DNA of 64,000 nt, from positions 1 through 64,000 of the forward strand of contig CACLGU010000002.1 in the NCBI GenBank assembly GCA_902606505.1, in the 5' to 3' direction. Every line of letters starts with the position of its first letter. The stretch's first letter is position 1. Source of the DNA: an uncultured Prochlorococcus sp. Lineage in GTDB: Bacteria > Cyanobacteriota > Cyanobacteriia > PCC-6307 > Cyanobiaceae. Of the stretch, positions 30,831-41,058 are shown piece after piece. The position numbers and the translations under genes were made by a program. Under the pieces are notes generated by a model, which ran no database searches, was not told the DNA's origin, and saw only the letters and a program-made list of their open reading frames with translations.

Positions 30831-32603
30831 ATGAGGTCTAAGAACAATCGAAATCCAATAATTAGACTTTATTTAAATCTGATTGAAGAAAGAAGGTTAC
30901 TATTTTTTGCTTTTCTTAGTTCTATAATTAATAAAATATTAGATTTAGCTCCCCCTGTAATAATTGCTCTTGCGGTGGATATCGTTGTAAAGGAACAAAG
31001 TTCATGGATTGCTGGTTTTGGAATAAAAGAAGTTCCAGCACAATTGATTTTTCTTGCATTTGCTTCAGGAATAGTTTGGTCTGGGGAATCCTCCTTTGAA
31101 TATTTATATTCGATTTTATGGAGAAATTTGGCTCAGCTATCTCAACATAAATTAAGAATAAAAGCTTATGAGCATATCCAGGAATTGGATATGGATTTTT
31201 TTGAAAATGATAATACTGGAAGGCTATTGTCTATTTTGAATGATGATATAAATCAACTCGAGAGATTTCTAGACCAAGGGGCTAATCAGATTATTCAATT
31301 ATTTATAACTGTCTTAATAATTGGTGGCACTATGATTTTAGTCGCTCCAAAAGTCGCTTTATTTGCTTTCTTTCCTATTCCAATTATATTTTTAGGATCA
31401 ATTAAATTTCAAAGGAAGCTTGCTCCAAAATATAGAGATGTTAGAAATAAAGCTGGACTATTGGCATCAAGGCTTAATAATAATTTAAGTGGAATTCTCA
31501 CCATAAAAAGTTTTACTAAAGAAAAATGGGAACTAAATAGATTAAATAAAGAAAGTCTCGATTATCAAAGAAGTAACAAGGCTGCAATAAAATTATCTTC
31601 TGCTTTTATCCCTCTTATAAGATTTGCAATCTTATTTGCTTTTATAGCGATTCTATTAATTGGAGGTTTCCAAACTTGGAATAAGACACTTGATGTCGGA
31701 ACTTATAGTTTTTTAGTTTTTATTACACAAAGACTATTATGGCCTTTAACTACTTTGGGGCATGTTTTAGATGATTTTCAGAGATCTATGGCTTCAATAG
31801 ATAGAGTAATTGATCTCATAGATACGCCTATAAAAATAAAAGATGGAAAAATAAAAATTGAACCTAAAGATATCAAAGGAGAAATTATTTTTAATAATGT
31901 AAATTTTAATTATCCTGGACGAGATTTAACTTTAAAAAACATAAATTTCAAAATTGAAAATAACTCAACATTAGGAATTGTTGGTTTAACAGGTTCTGGG
32001 AAAAGTACAATAATAAAATTACTCCTTAGGATTTATGATACTAATAATGGGTCAATAACCTTGGATGGCATTTCTACTAAAGAAATAAATTTGAGGGCTT
32101 TAAGAAAGTGTATCTCTTTAGTAAGTCAAGAAACTTATTTATTTCATGGCAGTGTACAAGAAAATATTGCTTATGGCTCAATCAATCCAAGTCTTAAAGA
32201 TATCATTCAAGCTTCAAAGATTGCGGAGGCTCATAAATTTATTGAACAATTACCAGATGGTTATAAAACTATAGTGGGGGAAAGGGGCCAAAGGCTCTCA
32301 GGCGGACAACGTCAAAGAATTGCCTTGGCGAGAGCTGTTTTAAAGGATGCGCCAATATTAATATTAGATGAAGCTACAGCCTCAGTTGATAATGAAACAG
32401 AGGCTTTAATTCAAAAATCATTATCTAAAATCACCAAAGAAAGGACAACTATAGTAATAGCTCATAGATTAAGCACTATAAAAAATGCGGATAATATTGT
32501 TGTTATTGATAAAGGTAAAATAGTTGAAAGCGGAAAACATGAAAACCTATTAGATCAGAACAAAATATATGCTGATCTATGGAATGTTCAAGTAGGAATT
32601 TAG
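30831..32603 (+). CDS. ABC exporter, fused membrane and ATPase domains
   Basis: The 590-residue half-transporter has six transmembrane helices in residues about 20-310. The ATPase domain has Walker A GLTGSGKST, Q-loop SLVSQETYLF, signature LSGGQRQR, Walker B ILILDEATAS and switch AHRLSTI. It belongs to the MsbA/multidrug-type exporter family and would act as a homodimer in the cytoplasmic or thylakoid membrane. The substrate cannot be told from sequence. Last gene of the deaD unit, convergent with the PsbP-like gene. Confidence 0.9.
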   Translation: MRSKNNRNPIIRLYLNLIEERRLLFFAFLSSIINKILDLAPPVIIALAVDIVVKEQSSWIAGFGIKEVPAQLIFLAFASGIVWSGESSFEYLYSILWRNLAQLSQHKLRIKAYEHIQELDMDFFENDNTGRLLSILNDDINQLERFLDQGANQIIQLFITVLIIGGTMILVAPKVALFAFFPIPIIFLGSIKFQRKLAPKYRDVRNKAGLLASRLNNNLSGILTIKSFTKEKWELNRLNKESLDYQRSNKAAIKLSSAFIPLIRFAILFAFIAILLIGGFQTWNKTLDVGTYSFLVFITQRLLWPLTTLGHVLDDFQRSMASIDRVIDLIDTPIKIKDGKIKIEPKDIKGEIIFNNVNFNYPGRDLTLKNINFKIENNSTLGIVGLTGSGKSTIIKLLLRIYDTNNGSITLDGISTKEINLRALRKCISLVSQETYLFHGSVQENIAYGSINPSLKDIIQASKIAEAHKFIEQLPDGYKTIVGERGQRLSGGQRQRIALARAVLKDAPILILDEATASVDNETEALIQKSLSKITKERTTIVIAHRLSTIKNADNIVVIDKGKIVESGKHENLLDQNKIYADLWNVQVGI

Positions 32604-32618
32604 TATAGAATTTCTAAA

Positions 32619-33176
32619 TTATATTAAAAAGTTAAATGATTCAATTACATTACTAAACATACCGTCAACTTTATTCCATCTCTCTTCATTTGTTCCCACA
32701 GCGAAAGTGTAAAGTGTTCCTCTATCAATTACAACAGTAGCTAATTCGTGTCTGGCCTGTTCATTTAAATTTAATTCATACTCTAAATCATAGAAAATAT
32801 GATTGGATGCCTCCCTCTTATTGGCATTTATAAGTTTTACCTCTCTACCTGAACCTTCGGGAGCAATGACTTTATCAATTAATGTTTGGCCCACTTCACT
32901 TGGGCTTCCTAATTGCTCTAATTGTACCTCTTTATTTACGTCAGAAATAACTAAGCTTAAGGTCTCATTACTATTAATTAGATCATGATAAATAATTTCA
33001 GGTCCTCCATCGACTTTTACTCTAGTCCATCCTGTTGGATACAAAAAGGCATATCTTCCATCTGGACTTTGATAAGCTTCTAATCCGGCATTTAGTCCAC
33101 CGCTACAAGCACTAAGTGTTAAACACAAAAAAATCAAAAATAAATATTTGAAAGGGTTAAATTTAATATTTTTCAT
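32619..33176 (-). CDS. PsbP-like lipoprotein of photosystem II (CyanoP)
   Basis: The 185-residue protein has a lipoprotein signal peptide with lipobox LSAC (Cys24). The PsbP fold follows: YQSPDGRYAFLYPTGWTRVKVDGGPEIIYHDLINSNE..., the VIDRGTLYTFAVGTNEERW motif and a final FNVIESF-like helix. Cyanobacterial PsbP homologues are lumenal lipoproteins that assist early photosystem II assembly rather than forming the plant oxygen-evolving complex. Convergent with the ABC exporter and divergent from recR. Confidence 0.88.
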   Translation of the reverse strand: MKNIKFNPFKYLFLIFLCLTLSACSGGLNAGLEAYQSPDGRYAFLYPTGWTRVKVDGGPEIIYHDLINSNETLSLVISDVNKEVQLEQLGSPSEVGQTLIDKVIAPEGSGREVKLINANKREASNHIFYDLEYELNLNEQARHELATVVIDRGTLYTFAVGTNEERWNKVDGMFSNVIESFNFLI

Positions 33177-33273
33177 TTTTTTTGAAATTACTAACTAAAA
33201 ACATAATAAGACATTAAAAGCAAACAATTATGGCAATTCAGAATTTTGCGTCTAAATTATCTCTAGAAATAAT

Positions 33274-33879
33274 TTGATTTTGATTACTTATACCAAACCG
33301 CTTTCAAAATTAATTGGTCATTTTGAGAAATTCCCAGGGATTGGTCCAAGAACAGCGCAACGGTTAGCCCTGTTTATTTTAAAACAACCTGAGAGTACAA
33401 TAAGAGATTTTTCAAAGGCTTTGTTAGAAGCACATAGTAATGTTGGTCGTTGCAAAAAATGTTTCAATTTGACTTCAGAAGATGAGTGTGAAATTTGCAA
33501 AAATACTGAAAGAAATCAAAAACTAATCTGTGTAGTAGCAGAAACCAAAGATTTGCTTGCTTTGGAGCGCGCCAGAGAATTTAAAGGTGTTTACCATGTT
33601 ATTGGTGGTTTAATATCCCCAATGGATTCTGTTGGCCCCGAACTCTTAGAAATAAGAAGCTTGGTTGAAAGAGTTAGTAAGTCTGAAATAGATGAGATCA
33701 TATTGGCATTGACCCCCAGTGTTGAGGGAGATACAACAAGTCTCTATATTGGAAAATTGTTAGCCCCTTTTACTAAAGTTACGAGGATTGCATATGGCCT
33801 CCCAATGGGTAGTGAACTTGAATATGTGGATGAAGTTACACTTGCAAGAGCTTTAGAAGGAAGAACAAAACTAAATTAG
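33274..33879 (+). CDS. recR: Recombination mediator RecR
   Basis: The 201-residue protein has an N-terminal helix-hairpin-helix ([17 protein letters not shown]), a four-cysteine zinc finger (60, 63, 72, 75) and a Toprim domain ([13 protein letters not shown]...). The C-terminal [18 protein letters not shown] is typical. It works with RecF/RecO to load RecA on gaps. Start codon is TTG at 33274; residues before [14 protein letters not shown] are few, so a slightly later start is possible. lipA follows 3 nt later. Confidence 0.94.
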   Translation: MILITYTKPLSKLIGHFEKFPGIGPRTAQRLALFILKQPESTIRDFSKALLEAHSNVGRCKKCFNLTSEDECEICKNTERNQKLICVVAETKDLLALERAREFKGVYHVIGGLISPMDSVGPELLEIRSLVERVSKSEIDEIILALTPSVEGDTTSLYIGKLLAPFTKVTRIAYGLPMGSELEYVDEVTLARALEGRTKLN

Positions 33880-33882
33880 ACA

Positions 33883-34782
33883 ATGAGAGACAATAATCTT
33901 ATCAAGAAAGAAAAAATCCTAAGACTTCCCTCTTGGATTAAATTTCCTATTAGTAAAGCTTCAGAATTCGAAAAAATACAAACACTCATCAAAAAATCAA
34001 ATATTCATACTATTTGTGAAGAAGCAAGATGTCCAAATAGAGCAGAATGTTATGCCTCAGGAACAGCCACTTTCTTACTGGGTGGATCGATATGCTCTCG
34101 TTCATGTGCTTTTTGTCAAGTAAATAAAGGTAGACCTAGTTCTATCAATATTGATGAATGTATTCAAGTTGCTGAAGCCGTTAAAGTACTAAATTTGAAA
34201 TATGTTGTTTTGACATCCGTAGCTAGAGATGATCTCCCTGATCATGGTGCAAATGTATTTATATCAACAATTGATGAGATTAGAAAAATTGATTCAACAA
34301 TAAAAATAGAGGTTTTAACTCCTGATTTATGGGGTGGGGGCAAAAATTTTGATGAAACTAATAACCTTCAGACTGAGAGATTGAAGATGATTTTAGAAAA
34401 AGATCCAATATGCTTTAACCATAATCTTGAAACTGTTGAAAGACTGCAAAAAGAAGTTAGGAGAGGTGCAAATTATAAAAAATCCCTTAGTTTACTAAAA
34501 AAGTCAAAAGATATTGCTCCTCATATTCAAACTAAATCAGGGATTATGTTAGGTCTTGGGGAAACATTGGATGAAATAAAAAATACAATTTATGATCTTA
34601 AAAAAATAGATTGTGATCAAATTACAATCGGCCAATATTTAAGGCCCTCATTCAACCATTTGGCAGTCAAGAAATATTGGGATCCATCAGAGTTTGAATA
34701 TTTATATCGCTTCTCTAAGGAATTAGGATTCAAGAAAGTATCTTCTGGACCCTTAGTTAGAAGTAGTTATCATGCGGGTTAA
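33883..34782 (+). CDS. lipA: Lipoyl synthase
   Basis: Radical-SAM enzyme inserting two sulphurs into protein-bound octanoate. It has the auxiliary cluster motif CEEARCPNRAEC (Cys45, 50, 56), the radical-SAM CX3CX2C (Cys71, 75, 78) and the C-terminal RSSYHAG tail carrying the serine ligand. 299 residues is normal. Starts 3 nt after recR and is convergent with an unknown gene. Confidence 0.96.
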   Translation: MRDNNLIKKEKILRLPSWIKFPISKASEFEKIQTLIKKSNIHTICEEARCPNRAECYASGTATFLLGGSICSRSCAFCQVNKGRPSSINIDECIQVAEAVKVLNLKYVVLTSVARDDLPDHGANVFISTIDEIRKIDSTIKIEVLTPDLWGGGKNFDETNNLQTERLKMILEKDPICFNHNLETVERLQKEVRRGANYKKSLSLLKKSKDIAPHIQTKSGIMLGLGETLDEIKNTIYDLKKIDCDQITIGQYLRPSFNHLAVKKYWDPSEFEYLYRFSKELGFKKVSSGPLVRSSYHAG

Positions 34783-34784
34783 CT

Positions 34785-35279
34785 TTACTTAATTAAAGAG
34801 AGTTTCTTTTCAAGTTTTTTCAATATGGAAGTACATTCCCCGTTCATAAGTGTACCTGCACCTCCCCAGACCAATCTTAATAAAAGATCTACTGGGCTGG
34901 AACCAACTTCTTTAACGATTTTGAAGCCTATTAACTTGAAATATCTTACAAGTTTTTTACTATATCCCTCACTATCAAAAATAGCTAAAAGTCTTGCTTT
35001 GTTGCTTGATTTTTTTTCAATTGCCCAAGCCATAGTGGTTGCCCATATTAATTCCGAAACAAAGGCAGGCGCTTTACTAAGGATTCTTAATGTATCAAGT
35101 TGAATACCCTGCTTATTAAAATAAGTCCAACCTTTCATTTCGGCCCAAATCTTAATGATGTTATCTTTCTGTTCTGCTATAACGATTCTAAAGAAACATA
35201 ATCCGAGAGTCTCTTTAACTTGAATTTTAATTAATAATCCAATGGTACTTGCTAATCTTTCTAATTCTTCAACTTTCAT
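34785..35279 (-). CDS. Soluble protein of unknown function, 164 aa
   Basis: No signal peptide or membrane helix. Residues 1-60 form beta strands (TIGLLIKIQVKET...FFRIVIAEQ). A segment ARLLAIFDSEGYSKKLVRYFKLIGFKIVKEV (about 94-124) recalls the C-terminal strand-helix-strand of GNAT acetyltransferases, but the acetyl-CoA motif is not clear. The conserved-looking WGGAGTLMNGEC lies near the end. It is 11 nt downstream of trhO on the same strand. Function not assigned. Confidence 0.6.
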   Translation of the reverse strand: MKVEELERLASTIGLLIKIQVKETLGLCFFRIVIAEQKDNIIKIWAEMKGWTYFNKQGIQLDTLRILSKAPAFVSELIWATTMAWAIEKKSSNKARLLAIFDSEGYSKKLVRYFKLIGFKIVKEVGSSPVDLLLRLVWGGAGTLMNGECTSILKKLEKKLSLIK

Positions 35280-35290
35280 GATTTTGAAAA

Positions 35291-36223
35291 TTAGTCCTGA
35301 TAGATTTTATGATTTTCCACTTTTAATCTGTCGATCTGTTTTTGTCTTTCTTCAAACCTTTTCCTATCATTATCACTAAATTGATCTATGCAGAAATGAC
35401 ATTGAATACCCTTTCTATATTCTTTTCTTTTTTGATCTTGAATTGAAACTGGCATTCCACATGCATGACAAATCGAGTATGAGCCTTTTTCTAATTCAAG
35501 ATTTAAAGCAACTCTTTTATCAAAAACATAACATTCACCATCAAATAAGTTTTCTTCTTTTGTTATATCATCAAGGTATTGAAGGATGCCGCCTCGTAGG
35601 TGATAAATATTTTTATAACCTTTCTTTTTCAGCAAACTAGTAGCTTTTTCACATCTTATTCCTCCGGTACAAAACATCGCTATATTTGTAGACTCATTAC
35701 TATCTAAATGGCTATCTAAATGATCATCTACCCACTTGGGGAATTCGCTAAAATTTCTTGTATTTGGGTTTATAGAATTCTGAAATGTTCCTATAGAAAC
35801 CTCATAATGATTTCTGGTATCAATGACTATTGTATTTTGATTTTTGATTAACTTATTCCAATCAGCTGAGTCAATATAGGTCCCATTATTTTCTGAAGGG
35901 TTTATTTCAGGGGAACCCATTGTAACTATTTCTTTCTTGATTTTTATTTTTAATTTTTTGAATACTTTCTTTTTTGAAAAGTTCACCTTAATATTCAAAT
36001 TTCTATTGTCTGTATATTTGTTGAGTAAATTGATAACAATCTCAATTACATTTTTCTCTGCACAAATAGTTCCGTTAATGCCTTCACTCGCAAATATTAA
36101 TAAACCTGAAAGATCTTTTTCATTTTCAATTTCTAATAGTTTATTTTTTAAATCAATAATTAAGTTTTCTTGAAATTGGAAAAAAGAGTAAAGAGAAACT
36201 ATTTTATAATTTTTGCCTTTCAT
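35291..36223 (-). CDS. trhO: tRNA uridine-34 hydroxylase, rhodanese family (YceA/TrhO)
   Basis: The 310-residue protein has an N-terminal acylphosphatase-like half ([14 protein letters not shown]) and a rhodanese domain ([40 protein letters not shown]). A C-terminal Cys-rich segment contains CHACGMPVS and CHFC. TrhO catalyses prephenate-independent 5-hydroxyuridine formation in tRNA. Its ATG overlaps the bioB stop in an ATGA, so the two are translationally coupled. Confidence 0.92.
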   Translation of the reverse strand: MKGKNYKIVSLYSFFQFQENLIIDLKNKLLEIENEKDLSGLLIFASEGINGTICAEKNVIEIVINLLNKYTDNRNLNIKVNFSKKKVFKKLKIKIKKEIVTMGSPEINPSENNGTYIDSADWNKLIKNQNTIVIDTRNHYEVSIGTFQNSINPNTRNFSEFPKWVDDHLDSHLDSNESTNIAMFCTGGIRCEKATSLLKKKGYKNIYHLRGGILQYLDDITKEENLFDGECYVFDKRVALNLELEKGSYSICHACGMPVSIQDQKRKEYRKGIQCHFCIDQFSDNDRKRFEERQKQIDRLKVENHKIYQD

Positions 36224-37227
36224 AAAGAAGATAATGTTTTTTCGTAAGTTTCAAAATCTTTGTTAAATGATACTCCAACCTCTTTAAGAAGTTTTCTGTC
36301 TGATTGAAAAGATGGATTTGAAGTTGTGAGTAACTCATCTCCATAAAAAATTGAATTTGCACCACATTGAAAACATAAAATTTGGGCTTCTTTTGAAAGC
36401 TTTTCTCGCCCTGCACTTAATCTTATTTTACTTTTAGGCATAAGAATTCTTGCTGTAGCTATCATCCTTATCATTTCAATAGAATCAATTTCTTGATTAT
36501 CTTCTAAACCAGTACCTTCAATAGCTACTAATGAATTTATAGGAACACTTTCAGGGTGTGGATTCATATTTGAAAGCACTTCCAAAAGAGATGCTCTATC
36601 GCCATTAGTTTCACCCAATCCTATTATCCCTCCACAACAAACATTTATTCCTGCATTTCTTACTCTTTTGATAGTATCTAGTCTATCTTGATAGGTTCTA
36701 GTCGTAATAATATTTTTATAATGCTCAGGACTAGTATCAAGATTGTGGTTATAAGCGGTCAAACCTGCATCAGCCAGTCTGGAAGCTTGTTCTTCTGTAA
36801 GCATCCCAGCAGTAACACATGCTTCCATCCCTAAATCTCTTACACCGCTAACCATCTCTAACATTGCATTGAAAGATTTCCCATCTCTAATTTCTCTCCA
36901 CGCCCAACCCATACAAAACCTATCTGCACCCTCATTTTTTGCTATTTGAGCTCTTGCTAAGACCTCTTCAATTTGAAATTGTGGATGACTTTTGATTTCG
37001 CTAGCACTATAAATTGATTGGCTACAGTACGAACAATTTTCCTCACATCCACCCGTTTTTACGCTGAACAATGATGCTAATTGAATGTCGTATTTGTTAA
37101 ATTTCCTGTGAACCGTCTGAGATGCCCACATTAAATCAATAAGAGGCATATTAAGTATTTCTAATATCTCCTCTTTATTCCAATCGAACCTAATTTCTTT
37201 TAATAACTGATTATTCGAATTAGGCAT
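36220..37227 (-). CDS. bioB: Biotin synthase
   Basis: The 335-residue radical-SAM enzyme converts dethiobiotin to biotin. CX3CX2C is CEENCSYC (Cys61, 65, 68). [16 protein letters not shown] and the C-terminal AGREKLS and [14 protein letters not shown] are all typical. It sits in a minus-strand chain lysA-cdaA-uppS-bioB-trhO with gaps of 5 nt or overlaps around it. No other biotin genes are adjacent. Confidence 0.96.
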   Translation of the reverse strand: MPNSNNQLLKEIRFDWNKEEILEILNMPLIDLMWASQTVHRKFNKYDIQLASLFSVKTGGCEENCSYCSQSIYSASEIKSHPQFQIEEVLARAQIAKNEGADRFCMGWAWREIRDGKSFNAMLEMVSGVRDLGMEACVTAGMLTEEQASRLADAGLTAYNHNLDTSPEHYKNIITTRTYQDRLDTIKRVRNAGINVCCGGIIGLGETNGDRASLLEVLSNMNPHPESVPINSLVAIEGTGLEDNQEIDSIEMIRMIATARILMPKSKIRLSAGREKLSKEAQILCFQCGANSIFYGDELLTTSNPSFQSDRKLLKEVGVSFNKDFETYEKTLSSL

Positions 37228-37232
37228 TTTTA

Positions 37233-38036
37233 TTAGGAAGAATATTGAGAATCTTCAAAAGATTCATTTGGTAATGATTCTATACCGCCGAAACGTCTAT
37301 TTCTTGATTGGTAATCAATTATTGCTTTAAGAAATTCTTGCTCATTAAACTCAGGCCAAAGTACTTCAGATATATAAATTTCTGAATATGCTAATTGCCA
37401 CAATAAAAAATTACTTATCCTTTTTTCGCCACTAGTTCTTATTAGTAATTCTGGATCCTTAATCCCTCCAGTTAATAACTCTGAATTAAATAATTCTTCG
37501 TTAATTTCACTTGGTTTTATTTCCCCAGCAGAAGATTTAAATGCTAGTTCTTTTGCAACTTTTACTATTTCTTGTCTACCACCGTAATTAACACAAACAT
37601 TGAATAAAAATTTATTGTTGTTTTTTGTAAGTGCTTCTGAACTAGAGATTATTTCTTTTAATTTTTTTGGGAAAGGAGTTAAATCTCCAATAAATTTTAT
37701 TTTTGTTGATTCTTCATGTATTTCTTTAATTTCATTATTTAAAACTTCGCTAAAAAGATTTATAAGAAAATCAACTTCTTTTGTTGGCCTTGTCCAATTC
37801 TCAGTTGAAAAAGCATAAACAGTAATTACTTTACAACCTAAATTTCTTGCAGTTTTGAGGATTTTTTTTAACACACTAACTCCTTGTTTATGTCCAAATG
37901 ATCGGGGTAAACCTTTTTTAGTGGCCCATCTCCCATTGCCGTCCATAATTATTGCTACATGTTTTGGCAATTTTTGCTTATCTATTTTCATTAATAAGTG
38001 ACTAATTTTATCGTCTACTACTTTTTCTAAACTCAT
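37233..38036 (-). CDS. uppS: Undecaprenyl diphosphate synthase (cis-prenyltransferase)
   Basis: The 267-residue protein has [11 protein letters not shown] with catalytic Asp32, the GHKQGV motif, [10 protein letters not shown] and a C-terminal [29 protein letters not shown]. It makes the C55 lipid carrier for peptidoglycan and other surface polymers. It starts 3 nt after cdaA, so cell-wall precursor synthesis and c-di-AMP signalling genes are co-transcribed here. Confidence 0.95.
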   Translation of the reverse strand: MSLEKVVDDKISHLLMKIDKQKLPKHVAIIMDGNGRWATKKGLPRSFGHKQGVSVLKKILKTARNLGCKVITVYAFSTENWTRPTKEVDFLINLFSEVLNNEIKEIHEESTKIKFIGDLTPFPKKLKEIISSSEALTKNNNKFLFNVCVNYGGRQEIVKVAKELAFKSSAGEIKPSEINEELFNSELLTGGIKDPELLIRTSGEKRISNFLLWQLAYSEIYISEVLWPEFNEQEFLKAIIDYQSRNRRFGGIESLPNESFEDSQYSS

Positions 38037-38039
38037 TAG

Positions 38040-38948
38040 TTAATCCTTTTTGTTAATAAAAATTTCTGATTTTTCTGACTCTTTTTTATTAATTTCACTA
38101 ATGATATTATCACTCGAGTCTGTCTTTTGGGATAAGACATTTTTACTTAAAGATGCTTTATTTGCTCCCATAGAGTTTTGATTACCGATCAATTTTGCAA
38201 GAAGTTCTTGCAACCTGCTGCTGGTTATTGGCCTTTCGAGTTTGCCTTGGTTTGCCAATGATAACGTACCTGTTTCTTCAGAAACAACAATACATATACA
38301 TCTGTCAAATCTTTCTGTAATTCCTAATGCGGCTAAATGTCTTGTGCCGTATCTGCTAATTCCTTGCCTCGAGAGAGGAAGAATTACACCAGCAGATACT
38401 ATTTTGTTACCTTTAACAAGAACTGCTCCATCATGTAAAGGTGTATCTGTTGCAAAAAGATTTATTAAAAGGTCAGTTGATAATTGTGCCTCAATATTTG
38501 TACCTGAATATAAGAAATCTTCAGGCCTTAAATCACTACCTAAATCCACAACTATTAAAGCACCTCTTCTATTTTGAGAGAGTTTACCTGCAGTATCAAC
38601 TAACTGAGTAATAGTAGTTGATGTTGCTCTAAATTCCTTTGGTGGATTACCGAGTAACACAGCTAACCTTCCAGTACCTAATAATTCCATTAATCTTCTT
38701 AGCTCTCCTTGCCAAAGAATTGCTAATGATAGAGAACAAGCGAGGACTACAGCATCAATTAATTTTGATGTTAATGGAAGATATGCATATCTTTGAATAA
38801 ACCATGCGGAAGAAACTAAAAACAAATAACCCCTTAAAAGCCATAATGTTCTCTGTTCTTTTACTCTAGAAAATAATAAAAGTCCAAAACCAAGAGCAAA
38901 TAAGACATCTAATAAAAATTTTAAATTTATTATCCCCCAGAAATTCAC
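38040..38948 (-). CDS. cdaA: Diadenylate cyclase (c-di-AMP synthase), CdaA type
   Basis: The 302-residue protein has three N-terminal membrane helices (about 8-85) and a DisA_N/DAC domain (about 95-255). The catalytic motifs are DGAVLVKGNKIVSAG and GTRHLAALGITE, close to the DGA and RHR motifs. The C-terminal Ser/Lys-rich tail of about 50 residues looks disordered. It makes c-di-AMP from two ATP, a messenger tied to osmotic and potassium control and, in cyanobacteria, to night survival. Lies between lysA and uppS. Confidence 0.93.
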   Translation of the reverse strand: MNFWGIINLKFLLDVLFALGFGLLLFSRVKEQRTLWLLRGYLFLVSSAWFIQRYAYLPLTSKLIDAVVLACSLSLAILWQGELRRLMELLGTGRLAVLLGNPPKEFRATSTTITQLVDTAGKLSQNRRGALIVVDLGSDLRPEDFLYSGTNIEAQLSTDLLINLFATDTPLHDGAVLVKGNKIVSAGVILPLSRQGISRYGTRHLAALGITERFDRCICIVVSEETGTLSLANQGKLERPITSSRLQELLAKLIGNQNSMGANKASLSKNVLSQKTDSSDNIISEINKKESEKSEIFINKKD

Positions 38949-38976
38949 ATTAAAAACAAAATTAATTTAAATGTAC

Positions 38977-40350
38977 CTAATTTTGTTTGATAAAGCGATC
39001 AGGTAATACATCATACTTTAAAAGATCAATTGGGCTTTCTCTTTTTTGTATAATTTCTGCCTCTCCATCTTTAACTAAAAGAGTAGCAGGTCTTGGAATT
39101 CTGTTGTAGTTAGAACTCATTGAATTATTGTACGCACCGGTACCAAAAACACATATTAGATCGCCTGTTTTACATTCGGCTAGTTCAATTTCCTTAAACA
39201 ATACATCTCCCGATTCGCAGTGCTTCCCAGCAATAGTATATTTATTTTTGGAATTAATATTAAATGGATTACTTACTAAACATGCAGAATAATTCGATTG
39301 GTATGTAATTGGTCTTGGATTATCACTCATCCCACCATCAACAGATAAATATGTTCTGATACCGGGAATTTCTTTAAAAGCTCCAATTTTGTAAATGGTT
39401 ATACCTGCAGTAGATACTATAGATCTACCCGGTTCGCACATTAATGTAGGCAAATTTAAGTTATTTTTCTCACAAGCTTTAACAACAGAAAAAGAAATTG
39501 TTTTTACCCATTCATCAATCGAAGGGGGATCATCACTCCTGGTATACTTGATACCTAAACCTCCGCCTACATTTAGTTCCTCAATATTATGACCATATTT
39601 TTTGGCGTCTAAAATAACCCTTACCATTATTTCTCCGAGATCCTTATGAGGGTCTAGTTCAAAAATCTGTGAACCAATATGGGCATGTAAACCTGTTAAT
39701 TTTAAGTATTTCGTTTTGCTGATTCTGTTAAAAAGAATATTTAAATATTCTATTCCAAAACCAAATTTGCTATCAAATGATCCTGTTCTAATGTATTCAT
39801 GTGTGTGGCATTCTATCCCAGGGGTAAAGCGAATCATTATTTCTAAATCTTTATTAAATGAATTTGAGATCTCATCTAATCTCTCTAAGTCATAATCATT
39901 ATCTACAATAACTTTAATATTATTGCTAACTGCAAATTCTAATTCTTTGTCTGATTTGTTGTTACCATGAAAAACAATTTTTTTATTAGGAACCCCGCCT
40001 TTAATAGCAGTTAATAGTTCTCCTTCTGAAACCGCATCAAGTCCTAAACCTTCTGAGGAAATAAGACTACTCATAAATATAGAACTATTTGCCTTGGAGG
40101 CATATATGGGCAAGGATTTTCCAGGGTAGTATTTTTCTAATGCTTTTTTATATGCTCTACAAGAATTTCTTAAAGTTGTTTCATCTAAAATGTAAAGAGG
40201 AGAATCATATTTTTTAACTAATTCTTCAATAGAACATCCACCAACTGATAATTTTCCATCCCCTCCAATGGATGTAGTAATAGGTACAACATTTCTATTA
40301 GGACTCTCTAAATCAATCTTTTGTTTTAAAAAGGATTTTTTTTCTTCCAT
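38977..40350 (-). CDS. lysA: Diaminopimelate decarboxylase
   Basis: The 457-residue PLP enzyme performs the last step of lysine synthesis. Pyridoxal lysine is in YASKANS; HGNNKSD, GLHAHIGSQI, ELNVGGGLGIKY, CEPGRSIV and CESGD are family marks. First gene of the minus-strand chain; 28 nt separate it from cdaA. Divergent from rimI with an 87-bp shared upstream region. Confidence 0.95.
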   Translation of the reverse strand: MEEKKSFLKQKIDLESPNRNVVPITTSIGGDGKLSVGGCSIEELVKKYDSPLYILDETTLRNSCRAYKKALEKYYPGKSLPIYASKANSSIFMSSLISSEGLGLDAVSEGELLTAIKGGVPNKKIVFHGNNKSDKELEFAVSNNIKVIVDNDYDLERLDEISNSFNKDLEIMIRFTPGIECHTHEYIRTGSFDSKFGFGIEYLNILFNRISKTKYLKLTGLHAHIGSQIFELDPHKDLGEIMVRVILDAKKYGHNIEELNVGGGLGIKYTRSDDPPSIDEWVKTISFSVVKACEKNNLNLPTLMCEPGRSIVSTAGITIYKIGAFKEIPGIRTYLSVDGGMSDNPRPITYQSNYSACLVSNPFNINSKNKYTIAGKHCESGDVLFKEIELAECKTGDLICVFGTGAYNNSMSSNYNRIPRPATLLVKDGEAEIIQKRESPIDLLKYDVLPDRFIKQN

Positions 40351-40437
40351 AGGAGAAAATTAAATAAAGTTTGCTTTATCCGTCATATTTTATAATGACT
40401 ATAATTTTTCACTTTATAAATATACATACATAATAAA

Positions 40438-40878
40438 ATGATATCCATTAAACAAATAAATGAGAAAGATATTGATTTATGTTATGAATTAGATTCAAAT
40501 ACGATTTCCCTATGGAGCAAGAAACAATGGGCAAACGAATTCAAAAAAGAAGGTACAAAAATCTTTGGATTATTAATTACAAATTTCGTCATTGGAATAT
40601 GTGCCTTTCAAATTGTTCTTGATGAAGCTCAAATAAATTTTTTTGTTATAAATCAGAAATTCAGGAAAAAGGGTTTTGGATCTTATCTAATGAGTTATTT
40701 AATAAGAAAATGTGAAGAATTAAGTCTTAAGAAATTACTATTGGAGGTTTCTCAAAGCAACGTTGCTGCTGAAAGATTTTATGCACACTTTGATTTTTCT
40801 ACTGTAGGAATAAGAAAAAATTATTATAAAGATGGTTCACATGCCCTTTTAAAAGAAAAAAAATTAACAACAAAATAA
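40438..40878 (+). CDS. rimI: GNAT acetyltransferase, RimI-like
   Basis: The 146-residue protein has a GNAT fold with acetyl-CoA site QKFRKKGFGSYLMSYL (about 77-92), followed by LLLEVSQSNVAAERFYAHFDFSTVGIRKNYY. That last part is the typical RimI C-terminal signature (N..A..FY...GF...RK.YY). RimI acetylates the N-terminal alanine of ribosomal protein S18. Upstream of clpC on the same strand with a 180-bp gap in which I see no gene. Confidence 0.85.
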   Translation: MISIKQINEKDIDLCYELDSNTISLWSKKQWANEFKKEGTKIFGLLITNFVIGICAFQIVLDEAQINFFVINQKFRKKGFGSYLMSYLIRKCEELSLKKLLLEVSQSNVAAERFYAHFDFSTVGIRKNYYKDGSHALLKEKKLTTK

Positions 40879-41058
40879 TGTAAAAATTTAATTGTGCGGA
40901 TAACCAGAATGCTTGAAATTACTATAATTTCTTGCTATATCACTAAAAAAGTTTAATTAAATTGAATAAATTATACTTTTAGGTATTCACAAAAGCTCAT
41001 TCTGAACACAAAATTGACATATTACTGGTAGGTTATTAGTAGAAAATTTAATCTTCTA

